From positions 62,001 through 126,000 of the forward strand of contig NZ_CAXBGN010000001.1 of NCBI RefSeq assembly GCF_963975415.1: a DNA stretch of 64,000 nucleotides, read 5' to 3'. Below the pieces are notes generated by a model. The model made no database searches. It saw only the letters and a program-made list of their open reading frames with translations, and was not told the origin of the DNA. The translations under genes and the position numbers were made by a program. Below are positions 56,641 to 64,000 of this stretch, piece after piece. The DNA comes from Kriegella sp963975415 (GTDB taxonomy: Bacteria; Bacteroidota; Bacteroidia; Flavobacteriales; Flavobacteriaceae). Within the stretch, counting starts at the first letter, position 1; every line of letters starts with the position of its first letter.

Positions 56641-58527
56641 ATGCTTTTCAAAAAGGCCCAACGATTCTTATTGTCACTACCACTATTAGGTTTATTAACC
56701 GTTAACATTTCCCAGGCACAAGAGGAGACTAAACAAATAGTGCCCAAACTGCAAAATCCGATAAGTGTACCGTACCTGCAGAAAAAATTAAAAAAGGCAG
56801 GTCCAAAACTCGTATTGAACCCAAAAATCGAAAAAAACCTTAAAAAGAAACTGAAATCAGATCCCGTGGTTCAGAATCTGTACAAGGCGATACGGGCCAA
56901 TGCCGTTGAAATTCAAAAAGAGCCGTTGTTGGTTAGAGCGTTGGAAGGTCGACGATTGCTTCATGTCTCACGGGAAATGTTATATCGTATGAATATGTTA
57001 GGGATGGTCTATCGCATCGAAAAAGACCCCATCATTTTAAAAAGAATCGATGAAGAATTGAAAGCGGTATGCAATTTCACCGATTGGAACCCCTCACATT
57101 ACCTTGATGTAGCGGAAATGGCAATGGCCGTGGCCTTTGGTATTGATTGGGCCGGTGAGGCACTGCCTTCAAGTACCATCGAACTAGCTAAAACAGCGCT
57201 AATAGAAAAAGGAATCAAGCCCAGCTATAACGAAAAAGGCAATACCGGTTGGGTAGGTGGTAACAATAATTGGAATCAAGTATGCCATGGTGGTATGGTA
57301 GCGGCTTCCATTGTCACAGCTGATAAAAATCCGGAATTGGCTGTAAAAACTATCGGTAGGGCTTTAGATAGTATGCCTCAGGCCCTAGTTTCATATGGTC
57401 CCGATGGTGTTTATCCAGAAGGTGCTACCTATTGGTCGTATGGCACCTCTTTTACCGTCTTCACCGCCGCCATGTTCGAAAGTGCATTTGGAACGGATTT
57501 CGGATTGGCCGAATTTCCGGCCTTAAAGGAAAGCGCCGATTTCAAGGTACTCAGCAACGCCCCCTCGGGTTGGTATTATAATTTTGCCGATTGCGGCGAT
57601 AAACGTAGTGCACAGGGCGATATTACTTTGGCTTGGTTCGCCTCTAAAACAGGAAATAAAGCCTATTTTGAAGAAGATCGTTTTTTAGCACCCGCCGCAG
57701 GTATGGGTAAATTAGCGAGAAATGCCGGTGCCGGATTGGTATGGGTGTCCCAGTATAAAGAAAAGGAAGATCAAGAAACCCCATTGGTCTGGAAAGGCGA
57801 AGGCGATAATCCGATTGTAATTTTCAGGCCGGAAGCTAACGATCCCCACCAATACTATTTTGGAGGTAAAGGGGGAAGGGGAACGGTTAATCATGGTAAC
57901 ATGGATGGCGGTTCTTTCATATTCGAGCTCAACGGGGTGCGTTGGTCCATCGATACAGGTAACCAACGGTACCACGATCTTGAAAAGACCGGCTTTAATC
58001 TTTGGGACAGATGTCAGGAGTGTGAGCGTTGGACGCTTCTAACCAAAAACAATTTCGGGCATAGTACATTGACCATAAACGACCAACATCATGTGGTTGA
58101 TGGCAAAGCCGTAATTACCGATTTTAAAGAGGGAAGTCAACCAGAAGCCACCATTGATCTGAGTGCCGCATTTGAAGGACAATTAAAAAGTGCACGCCGT
58201 AGATTTGTAAAAGACAGTCCTACATCGTTGCTTATTGAAGACACTTTAGAGGCTTCCGACTCTACGCGGCTGGTGACTTGGCAGCTACTTACGGTTGCGG
58301 ATGTAGAGCTGGTCAAAGGAGGGGCAATTTTACGTCAGGATGGCAAACAATTAAAATTGGAAAATTTGTCCCATCCTGAAATATCGGCATCTGTAGTTTC
58401 CTTAGACCCCGCACCATTGGAATTAGACAGACAAATCGAAAATCTAAAACGGATTGAACTACGAATTCCGGCGTATATTATGAACGATAGAAAAACCACG
58501 ATTAGGGTTCGTCTTTCAGGAGATTAA
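56641..58527 (+). CDS. Heparinase II/III-family protein, likely polysaccharide lyase
   Basis: A 628-residue secreted protein with signal peptide (to about 26). The first half is an alpha-toroid (HYLDVAEMAMAVAFGIDW, NNNWNQVCHGG, YPEGATYWSYGTSF) and the second half a beta-sandwich (NHGNMDGGSFIFELNG). These are features of the heparinase II/III and alginate-type lyases, which cut uronic acid-containing glycans by beta-elimination. The exact family and substrate cannot be fixed from sequence alone. It completes the small polysaccharide locus. Confidence 0.85.
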   Translation: MLFKKAQRFLLSLPLLGLLTVNISQAQEETKQIVPKLQNPISVPYLQKKLKKAGPKLVLNPKIEKNLKKKLKSDPVVQNLYKAIRANAVEIQKEPLLVRALEGRRLLHVSREMLYRMNMLGMVYRIEKDPIILKRIDEELKAVCNFTDWNPSHYLDVAEMAMAVAFGIDWAGEALPSSTIELAKTALIEKGIKPSYNEKGNTGWVGGNNNWNQVCHGGMVAASIVTADKNPELAVKTIGRALDSMPQALVSYGPDGVYPEGATYWSYGTSFTVFTAAMFESAFGTDFGLAEFPALKESADFKVLSNAPSGWYYNFADCGDKRSAQGDITLAWFASKTGNKAYFEEDRFLAPAAGMGKLARNAGAGLVWVSQYKEKEDQETPLVWKGEGDNPIVIFRPEANDPHQYYFGGKGGRGTVNHGNMDGGSFIFELNGVRWSIDTGNQRYHDLEKTGFNLWDRCQECERWTLLTKNNFGHSTLTINDQHHVVDGKAVITDFKEGSQPEATIDLSAAFEGQLKSARRRFVKDSPTSLLIEDTLEASDSTRLVTWQLLTVADVELVKGGAILRQDGKQLKLENLSHPEISASVVSLDPAPLELDRQIENLKRIELRIPAYIMNDRKTTIRVRLSGD

Positions 58528-58602
58528 CATTGAGGGTGGCCTATATTCTATGCAATCTACCTATTGTATTGCACGGTAAAATATAGTATCTTTTTAGTAT
58601 GC

Positions 58603-58640
58603 AAAAGACCTTGGTCAGAAACGCTTGATCAAGGTCTTTT
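58603..58640. terminator. Strong stem-loop terminator
   Basis: A 15-base stem (58603-58617 with 58626-58640, one G-T pair) and an 8-base loop, with A-run and T-run flanks, so it could stop transcription in both directions. It lies after the lyase gene. Confidence 0.85.
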
Positions 58641-58654
58641 AAAACGATAACATC

Positions 58655-59230
58655 GTGCTTTTTGAATTTGACAATGACATTAACGAATACTTGGTAGTTG
58701 TGAGCCCTTCGGAAGCCATATCTAACAATGTCTCCTTTTTTAAAAGATTATATCATGAAAGGTTCGGTCGAGCACGATACATTCAATCAAAAGCGCATGT
58801 AAGTCTCTGCCATTTCAATCTACTCGAATCGCGTGAATCTATTTTAAAGCGGGAGTTCGATTTGTATTTGAACCAAATAAAAGGTTTCGAAATGGGCGTA
58901 TGGGGGTTTCATGGGTTTCAAAAAAACGGCCTAGTATACCTAAAAACCGAGAAAGAGAAAATTATAAGCGTTCAACGGTTACTGACAACTGTTTTACGTC
59001 AACGTTTCCATATACCCAAAAAATTAGCTCAAGTATTGCGGGAACCACATATCACTATAGCCCGTAGTGATAGCGCTAGTCAATATTCCCATAGCTGGAA
59101 TTATTTTAAAGATATAACCTATGAACATCAATTCTTGGTCGATAAAATAACGGTATTGCGTAGAAATGTGGCTAGAAATCAAAAATCACGGTATGAACTC
59201 GCATTCGAAGTTCCGCTAGCAAAATGCTAG
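58655..59230 (+). CDS. 2'-5' RNA ligase / 2H phosphoesterase-like protein
   Basis: A 191-residue protein with two spaced H-x-S/T motifs (AHVSLCHF and EPHITIARS), the signature of 2H phosphoesterases. Many relatives act on 2',3'-cyclic phosphates, but the physiological substrate is unknown. The start is GTG at 58655, 14 bases after the terminator. Confidence 0.78.
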   Translation: MLFEFDNDINEYLVVVSPSEAISNNVSFFKRLYHERFGRARYIQSKAHVSLCHFNLLESRESILKREFDLYLNQIKGFEMGVWGFHGFQKNGLVYLKTEKEKIISVQRLLTTVLRQRFHIPKKLAQVLREPHITIARSDSASQYSHSWNYFKDITYEHQFLVDKITVLRRNVARNQKSRYELAFEVPLAKC

Positions 59231-59302
59231 GCTATTTGTGCAAGCCTCCGGCGATTGGAAGTCACTTTTTCAATACTGGTAATTACCAGTTTTACCAGCT
59301 TT

Positions 59303-60070
59303 TTACAAGGTGAAAGTAAGGCCTAGACTTATATTTGATGAACGATCATTCTCTGAATCGGGTGAGAAACTACTATAAAAGTAATTGTAAAGTGCCGAAA
59401 CACTTAACACCTTGGTCAATGGCATTTCAGCCTTCAATTGGCATAGAATCCTATGATTGCCAATATAGCGATACAAAGGTTGAAAATATACGGTGCCCGT
59501 AAAATCAAGTCTAACCTGTTCCAATGCATGGGTTATCGATAAATAACTACTATTTCTATGATTATAGAATTGTTGATATGGATCGTCTGTTTTTTCTATT
59601 TCATACATATAGGCATTACCAAAATATGCCTTGGTATTTTCTTTGGATATCAATTTCAAACGGATACCGGCTCCAATCAAATTCCTGCTCGTAATTGTTA
59701 ACAGGGTATTGTTCTGGTTTTGTAAAAAAGCTTCCAATCGAAAGAGGTTCGATAGCTTTTGATTATAGCGGAAATGAAGAAACCAAGAATTTTGGAAATC
59801 TTCATCCTTACTTCTGATAAGGTTATAGTTGCCGATAAAAAAATAAATCTTTTTAAGATCTTTTGATTTGAGCTGCGTCGTCAAATTAGATCCGACTTGC
59901 AAAATGTAACTGCCATTATTGTCCGTATAATCGAATAACAAATCACTTTTCAAGGCAAAACGCACTGAATCACGTTGCATACGTTTTGACTCTATATTGA
60001 CCAATTGGCTATTTGAATATTGGTAAAAACAAGCAAGTACGATGAGAACGTAAATGTTTTTTATGCGCAT
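59303..60070 (-). CDS. DUF481-like outer-membrane beta-barrel protein
   Basis: A 255-residue protein with a signal peptide (to about 21) and repeated amphipathic strands (FLHFRYNQKL, LRLEAFLQNQ), ending in LGLTFTL with a hydrophobic C-terminal residue, as in outer-membrane barrels. The pattern matches DUF481 (YdiY-like). The function is unknown. Confidence 0.72.
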   Translation of the reverse strand: MRIKNIYVLIVLACFYQYSNSQLVNIESKRMQRDSVRFALKSDLLFDYTDNNGSYILQVGSNLTTQLKSKDLKKIYFFIGNYNLIRSKDEDFQNSWFLHFRYNQKLSNLFRLEAFLQNQNNTLLTITSRNLIGAGIRLKLISKENTKAYFGNAYMYEIEKTDDPYQQFYNHRNSSYLSITHALEQVRLDFTGTVYFQPLYRYIGNHRILCQLKAEMPLTKVLSVSALYNYFYSSFSPDSENDRSSNISLGLTFTL

Positions 60071-60431
60071 TTTGAGCTATTTTAAAAGCTGCAAAGGTAT
60101 CCAAATTCCGTATAATTTACCAGACCATCGGAAGTGTTCATTGCTATATGGGTTTTCGAACACTGCATTTGAAAAGTTGTGCATCTTGCCGAAAAATTTT
60201 CTAATTCTAAAGTGGTCTTAAAAAAAGGAAGGAATACTTACTTCAGCATCCGACCTTATAAATTGGAGTGACCCGTTATGTGAAATAATGATTGATCTTT
60301 TCCCAAAACTTATAATCATCCATCGATAGAATTTGACTTTTGGTATAGTCAATTTGGCAGAACTTCTATTCCCTTTTAGTATAAAGACATAAAATTCCAC
60401 TTTTGAGGTGTTAATTAAAAACACCGATTAA
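60071..60431. other. Divergent intergenic region before the TolC-family gene
   Basis: 361 bases without a convincing gene. It contains an inverted repeat GGTGTT/AACACC at 60407-60425, six bases before the ATG at 60432, which could be an operator or affect translation of the export operon. I see nothing else clear. Confidence 0.5.
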
Positions 60432-61763
60432 ATGAAACTATATCTTATCATAGCAAGCATTCTATTTGTAGAAATGGCTTTTGCCCAAGAAGTCGAGACC
60501 AATGCGACATCAAAATTATGGTCGCTAGAAGATTGTATTTCGTACGCCATTGAAAACAATATCACTGTAAAAGATGCCGATTTGAATACGAGCATTTCCG
60601 AAGTGGATTATAACAAGGCAAAATCAGCAAGGTTGCCTAACTTATTCGGTAGTGCCTCACAGACTTTTTCAAGCGGTACTTCTATTGACCCAATTACCAG
60701 TGATTATGTTTCCGACCAAATTCACAGTACTAATCTAGGCATCAACAGTTCGATGACGCTCTTCCAAGGAAGCCAGGTAAACAATCAAATCAAACAGAAC
60801 AAATTGTTGCTTGAGCAAAGCGGATTATTGGCAGAGGAAGCTAAAAACAGTATCGTTATCAGCATTTTGGAAACCTATTTACAAGCACTTTTTAGCAAAG
60901 AGGGAATTGCCATAGCGGAAAATAACTTGAAGGCCTCGGAAAAAGAGGTGCTGCGAGCTAAATCTAGACTTGATGCCGGGTCTATTGCTTTGAGCGATTA
61001 TACAGAAGCCCAAAGTCAGGCCGCAACCAATAAATACAACGTCATTGCCGCTAAAAATGATTATGAACAGAATATCATCACCTTAAAGCAATTGTTAGAA
61101 TTATCGCCTTTGGAAACCTTGGAAATCGAAACCATCGATGAAAATATGGATTTGATAAATCTTGAACTCAACAAAGAGGCAATCTACACCAATGCCTTGG
61201 CGTATCTACCGGAGGTTGAAGCCAGCAAGACCAATATCTTAATAAACGAAAAAGAACTAGATATTGCCAAAGGAGGATATTTACCTACACTCGCCCTAAC
61301 CGGGAGTTTAGGTTCCGGTTACACCAGTATTAACGATAGCGACTTCTCAGACCAATTAGATCTCAATTTCAACCAAAGGTTGGGGCTAAGCTTGACGATT
61401 CCAATATTTAATAGAAATCAGACCAAGGCCGCTGTTCAGACGGCATCCATAAATATTGAAAAGGCTGAGATACAAAAGCAAACTGTTGAAAAGGAAGTTA
61501 TCAAAAAAGTAGAAACGGCATACCAAAACGCATTGTCCTCACAAGAACAATTGGTAGCGGCGGAGGCTTCTGAAGATGCAGCGGAGCAGTCTTACAACCT
61601 AGCCCAGAAAAAGTATGAACTGGGAGACTTAAGCACGACAGATTTGGTAATCAGCCAAAACACGTACACCAACGCACAACAGAATTATTTACAGGCAAAA
61701 TATTTAAACATTTTATACCATCAATTATTACAATTCTATCAAGGAAACGAAATTAAACTTTAA
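60432..61763 (+). CDS. TolC-family outer-membrane efflux protein
   Basis: A 443-residue protein with a signal peptide (to about 18) and two TolC repeats of long coiled coils (WSLEDCISYAIENN; KYELGDLSTTDLVISQN). It forms the outer-membrane channel for the adaptor and ABC transporter encoded next, starting 5 bases after its stop. Confidence 0.94.
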   Translation: MKLYLIIASILFVEMAFAQEVETNATSKLWSLEDCISYAIENNITVKDADLNTSISEVDYNKAKSARLPNLFGSASQTFSSGTSIDPITSDYVSDQIHSTNLGINSSMTLFQGSQVNNQIKQNKLLLEQSGLLAEEAKNSIVISILETYLQALFSKEGIAIAENNLKASEKEVLRAKSRLDAGSIALSDYTEAQSQAATNKYNVIAAKNDYEQNIITLKQLLELSPLETLEIETIDENMDLINLELNKEAIYTNALAYLPEVEASKTNILINEKELDIAKGGYLPTLALTGSLGSGYTSINDSDFSDQLDLNFNQRLGLSLTIPIFNRNQTKAAVQTASINIEKAEIQKQTVEKEVIKKVETAYQNALSSQEQLVAAEASEDAAEQSYNLAQKKYELGDLSTTDLVISQNTYTNAQQNYLQAKYLNILYHQLLQFYQGNEIKL

Positions 61764-61768
61764 TCAAA

Positions 61769-62989
61769 ATGAAAAATAAAAGAAACATCATAATCGGAGG
61801 TATTTCTGTAATCGTATTAGCTTTAGTAGCATATAGCTTTATAGGCAGTAACGACACCGCGGTCATAGAAGCAAAGACCGTTGCGGCAAAAAAAGGAAAC
61901 GTAACCACAATGGTTACGGCAACGGGTACTATTGAACCAACTAACCAAGTGGATGTTGGTACACAAGTATCCGGGGTTGTAGAAAAAATATATGTAGATT
62001 ATAACAGTGTGGTAACCGAAGGGCAATTGATAGCGGAATTGGATAAAACCAATCTTAAAGCAGCTCAAATCCAGGCCCAAGCTTCGTATGATAATGCTGT
62101 TAGTCAACGAAATTATCTACAAACCATTTACGAACGTCAAAAAACGTTGTACGACAACCAAGTAATCAGTAAATCTGATTTTGACGATGCGGTTTATAAT
62201 TACGAAACGGCAAAAGGAACGGTGATACAGCGCTTATCAGATTTACAATCGGCCAAAACAAACTTGGGATATGCCAATATTTATTCTCCAATTAATGGGG
62301 TAGTGCTTTCCAGAGCTATCGAGGAAGGCCAAACCGTGGCTGCAAGTTATAGTACGCCAACACTCTTTACCATTGCGGAAGACTTAAAGGAAATGCAGGT
62401 AGAAGCTGATGTTGATGAAGCGGATATAGGTGAGGTAAAAGACGGACAACGTGTTAGTTTTACGGTAGACGCCTATCAGGGTCAAGAGTTCGAAGGAGTG
62501 GTTACCCAAGTAAGATTAGACCCTACGATAACTTCAAATGTTGTCACCTATACGGTAGTCATCAAGGCTGATAATCCTGATTTAAAACTAAAACCAGGGT
62601 TGACAGCTACTATTTCAATTTATACGCTAGAATTAAAAAATGTGTTATCGGTGGAAGCAAAAGCTATCAATTTTAAGCCAACACCTCCTGAAATGATGGC
62701 CTATAACGAGCAACAAAACATTAGTGTAGATAGACCGAAAGACGGACCAAGGCCAACTGAAGATGGTGCAACCAAGGTATGGGTGTTGGAGGCCAACGGA
62801 GCTATTTCTCCAAAAGAGGTAACACTTGGTGCCAGTGACGGTGTACAGGTACAAATTTTGGATGGAATTAGCGAAAATGACAAATTGGTTTACAGTTTAA
62901 AATCGGAAAACACGGAAACTACCGCATCATCAGGTGCTAAAGATGAAAGTCCGTTTATGCCACAACGTCCGGGAGGAAAGAAAAAATAA
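61769..62989 (+). CDS. MacA-type periplasmic adaptor
   Basis: A 406-residue protein with one N-terminal membrane segment, lipoyl halves (TIEPTNQVDVGTQVSGVVEKI; NIYSPINGVVLSRAIEEGQTV), a coiled-coil hairpin and a beta-barrel. It links the ABC pump to the TolC channel. It has a Pro-rich, lysine-ending tail. Confidence 0.94.
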   Translation: MKNKRNIIIGGISVIVLALVAYSFIGSNDTAVIEAKTVAAKKGNVTTMVTATGTIEPTNQVDVGTQVSGVVEKIYVDYNSVVTEGQLIAELDKTNLKAAQIQAQASYDNAVSQRNYLQTIYERQKTLYDNQVISKSDFDDAVYNYETAKGTVIQRLSDLQSAKTNLGYANIYSPINGVVLSRAIEEGQTVAASYSTPTLFTIAEDLKEMQVEADVDEADIGEVKDGQRVSFTVDAYQGQEFEGVVTQVRLDPTITSNVVTYTVVIKADNPDLKLKPGLTATISIYTLELKNVLSVEAKAINFKPTPPEMMAYNEQQNISVDRPKDGPRPTEDGATKVWVLEANGAISPKEVTLGASDGVQVQILDGISENDKLVYSLKSENTETTASSGAKDESPFMPQRPGGKKK

Positions 62990-62994
62990 CGACC

Positions 62995-63738
62995 ATGAGC
63001 AAAGAAATCATAAAAATAGAGGACCTAAAACGTGAGTTTACCATGGGTACTGAAACGGTTCATGCATTAAAAGGGATCTCCTTTACGATTCGGGAAGGTG
63101 AATTTGTGACCATAATGGGGTCGAGTGGTTCAGGCAAGAGTACCATGCTTAATATTTTAGGCTGTTTAGACCAACCAACCTCGGGAACTTATGAGATTGA
63201 TGGTGTAAGTATGAAGGACCTTAGTAGAAATGATTTGGCGACCATCAGAAATGAGAAAATCGGATTTATATTTCAATCCTATAACCTGTTAGCCAGAACC
63301 ACTGCCATAGAAAATGTAGAGCTGCCACTTTTGTATAACAGTAAAGTTTCTACCGAAGAGCGTAGGGAACGTGCTATCAAAGCCTTAAATATGGTCGGAC
63401 TGGGGGATAGATTACATCATACGCCTTCACAACTTTCAGGGGGACAACAACAACGTGTTGCCATTGCCAGGTCTCTGGTGAACAATCCTGTGATGATTCT
63501 TGCCGATGAGGCAACGGGAAACTTAGACACAAGAACATCGTATGAAATTATGTCGCTGTTTCAAGATTTGAATAGGCAGGGCATTACCATCACATTTGTA
63601 ACCCATGAGCCAGATATTGCCATGTTCAGCAATAGAACCATAGTGTTAAAAGATGGGAATATCATTCAAGATTACATGAATGAAAATATACAATCGGCAT
63701 CAAACGAACTGGCAAAACTGCCTCAAGAAAACCATTGA
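62995..63738 (+). CDS. MacB/LolD-type ABC transporter ATP-binding protein
   Basis: A 247-residue ATPase with Walker A GSSGSGKST, signature LSGGQQQR, Walker B MILADEATGNLD and the H-loop THEP. ATP-binding half only; the permease is a separate gene directly downstream. Confidence 0.95.
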   Translation: MSKEIIKIEDLKREFTMGTETVHALKGISFTIREGEFVTIMGSSGSGKSTMLNILGCLDQPTSGTYEIDGVSMKDLSRNDLATIRNEKIGFIFQSYNLLARTTAIENVELPLLYNSKVSTEERRERAIKALNMVGLGDRLHHTPSQLSGGQQQRVAIARSLVNNPVMILADEATGNLDTRTSYEIMSLFQDLNRQGITITFVTHEPDIAMFSNRTIVLKDGNIIQDYMNENIQSASNELAKLPQENH

Positions 63739-63740
63739 TT

Positions 63741-64000
63741 ATGAGAATATTAAACCTATTAAAAATAGCCTATAAAGCAATTGTTCTTAATAAGTTAAGA
63801 ACATTGCTTACCATGTTGGGAATCATCATAGGCGTGGCTTCGGTAATTGCGATGCTAGCCATTGGTGAAGGCTCTAAAGAGAGTATTAGAAGTACAATTT
63901 CCAGTATGGGGTCTAACATGATTACCATAAGGCCTGGCACCGATGACAGGGGGCCGGCAAGAGGTAGTGGGGGAGACGTACAGACACTTACCCTTAAAAA
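63741..64000 (+). CDS. MacB/FtsX-type ABC permease (5' part)
   Basis: Read by hand: 86 codons from the ATG at 63741 (2 bases after the ATPase stop) to the window end. The first helix and the motif NKLRTLLTMLGIIIGVASVIAML are typical of MacB-like permeases, and the start of the periplasmic domain follows. Exports peptides, toxins or lipids; the gene continues outside. Confidence 0.9.
   Translation, partial: MRILNLLKIAYKAIVLNKLRTLLTMLGIIIGVASVIAMLAIGEGSKESIRSTISSMGSNMITIRPGTDDRGPARGSGGDVQTLTLK

Noticed and set aside
1..64000. Signs of an integrated mobile element around the NRPS cluster
   Set aside because: No transposase, integrase, tRNA or flanking direct repeat was seen, so transfer cannot be supported from this window.

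Overview
The window is AT-rich chromosomal DNA of a member of the Bacteroidota, most likely a (marine) flavobacterium. The grounds are a SusC/SusD pair with a polysaccharide lyase-like gene, DUF1080 and Gfo/Idh/MocA catabolic genes, many lipoproteins, a CzcA-CzcC fusion typical of this phylum, and weak Shine-Dalgarno sequences. No tRNA, rRNA, CRISPR array, insertion sequence or phage gene was seen.

Region 1 (1-20993) is a nonribosomal peptide gene cluster built around a divergent promoter region at 9292-9657. Leftward runs a HupE/UreJ-type membrane protein, then four NRPS genes: C-A(core), a stand-alone methyltransferase, A(C-terminal subdomain)-T-E, and C-T-TE (cut by the window edge). Together the first three look like one module whose methyltransferase-interrupted A domain has been split over three polypeptides. 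Rightward run an ornithine cyclodeaminase-like enzyme, an acyl-CoA dehydrogenase-like flavoenzyme, a free-standing A domain and a free-standing carrier protein. This set resembles the proline-to-pyrrole-2-carboxyl-carrier pathway. It is followed by a 1381-residue NRPS whose Asn-type A domain is interrupted by a PP-loop ATPase domain with three CxxC pairs. A small His-rich protein and a TonB-dependent receptor close the operon. HupE, the His-rich protein and the receptor suggest that the product is a metallophore. The PP-loop domain suggests a sulfur (thioamide) or nitrogen (amidine/amide) modification made on the assembly line. Both points are inference.

Region 2 (21091-35425) holds a lipoprotein, an exported protein-L-isoaspartate methyltransferase homologue and a two-haem cytochrome. 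Next comes a heavy-metal efflux block: small Cys/His-rich protein, CzcA-CzcC fusion, CzcB, Fur-family regulator and Zn/Cd-type P1B ATPase. A lipoprotein and an FAD-linked lactone oxidase-like enzyme follow. Metal acquisition and metal export genes therefore lie side by side.

Region 3 (35661-51075) is mostly carbohydrate catabolism: a DMT transporter, two pairs of Gfo/Idh/MocA oxidoreductase plus DUF1080 protein on the + strand, and a converging four-gene operon (HUMPS-type decarboxylase or synthase, zinc dehydrogenase, SDR, TIM-barrel isomerase) on the - strand. This fits breakdown of sugars through 3-keto-glycosides. Housekeeping and regulatory genes follow: a frameshifted methyltransferase, FKBP, an RsuA-family pseudouridine synthase, a PAS-GAF-PAS protein, a secreted isomerase, a DUF4251 lipoprotein and an LLM flavoenzyme.

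Region 4 (51516-58527) is a compact polysaccharide locus: SusC, SusD and a heparinase II/III-like protein. Region 5 (58655-64000) has a 2H phosphoesterase-like protein, an outer-membrane protein and a TolC-MacA-MacB type tripartite export operon, cut by the window end.
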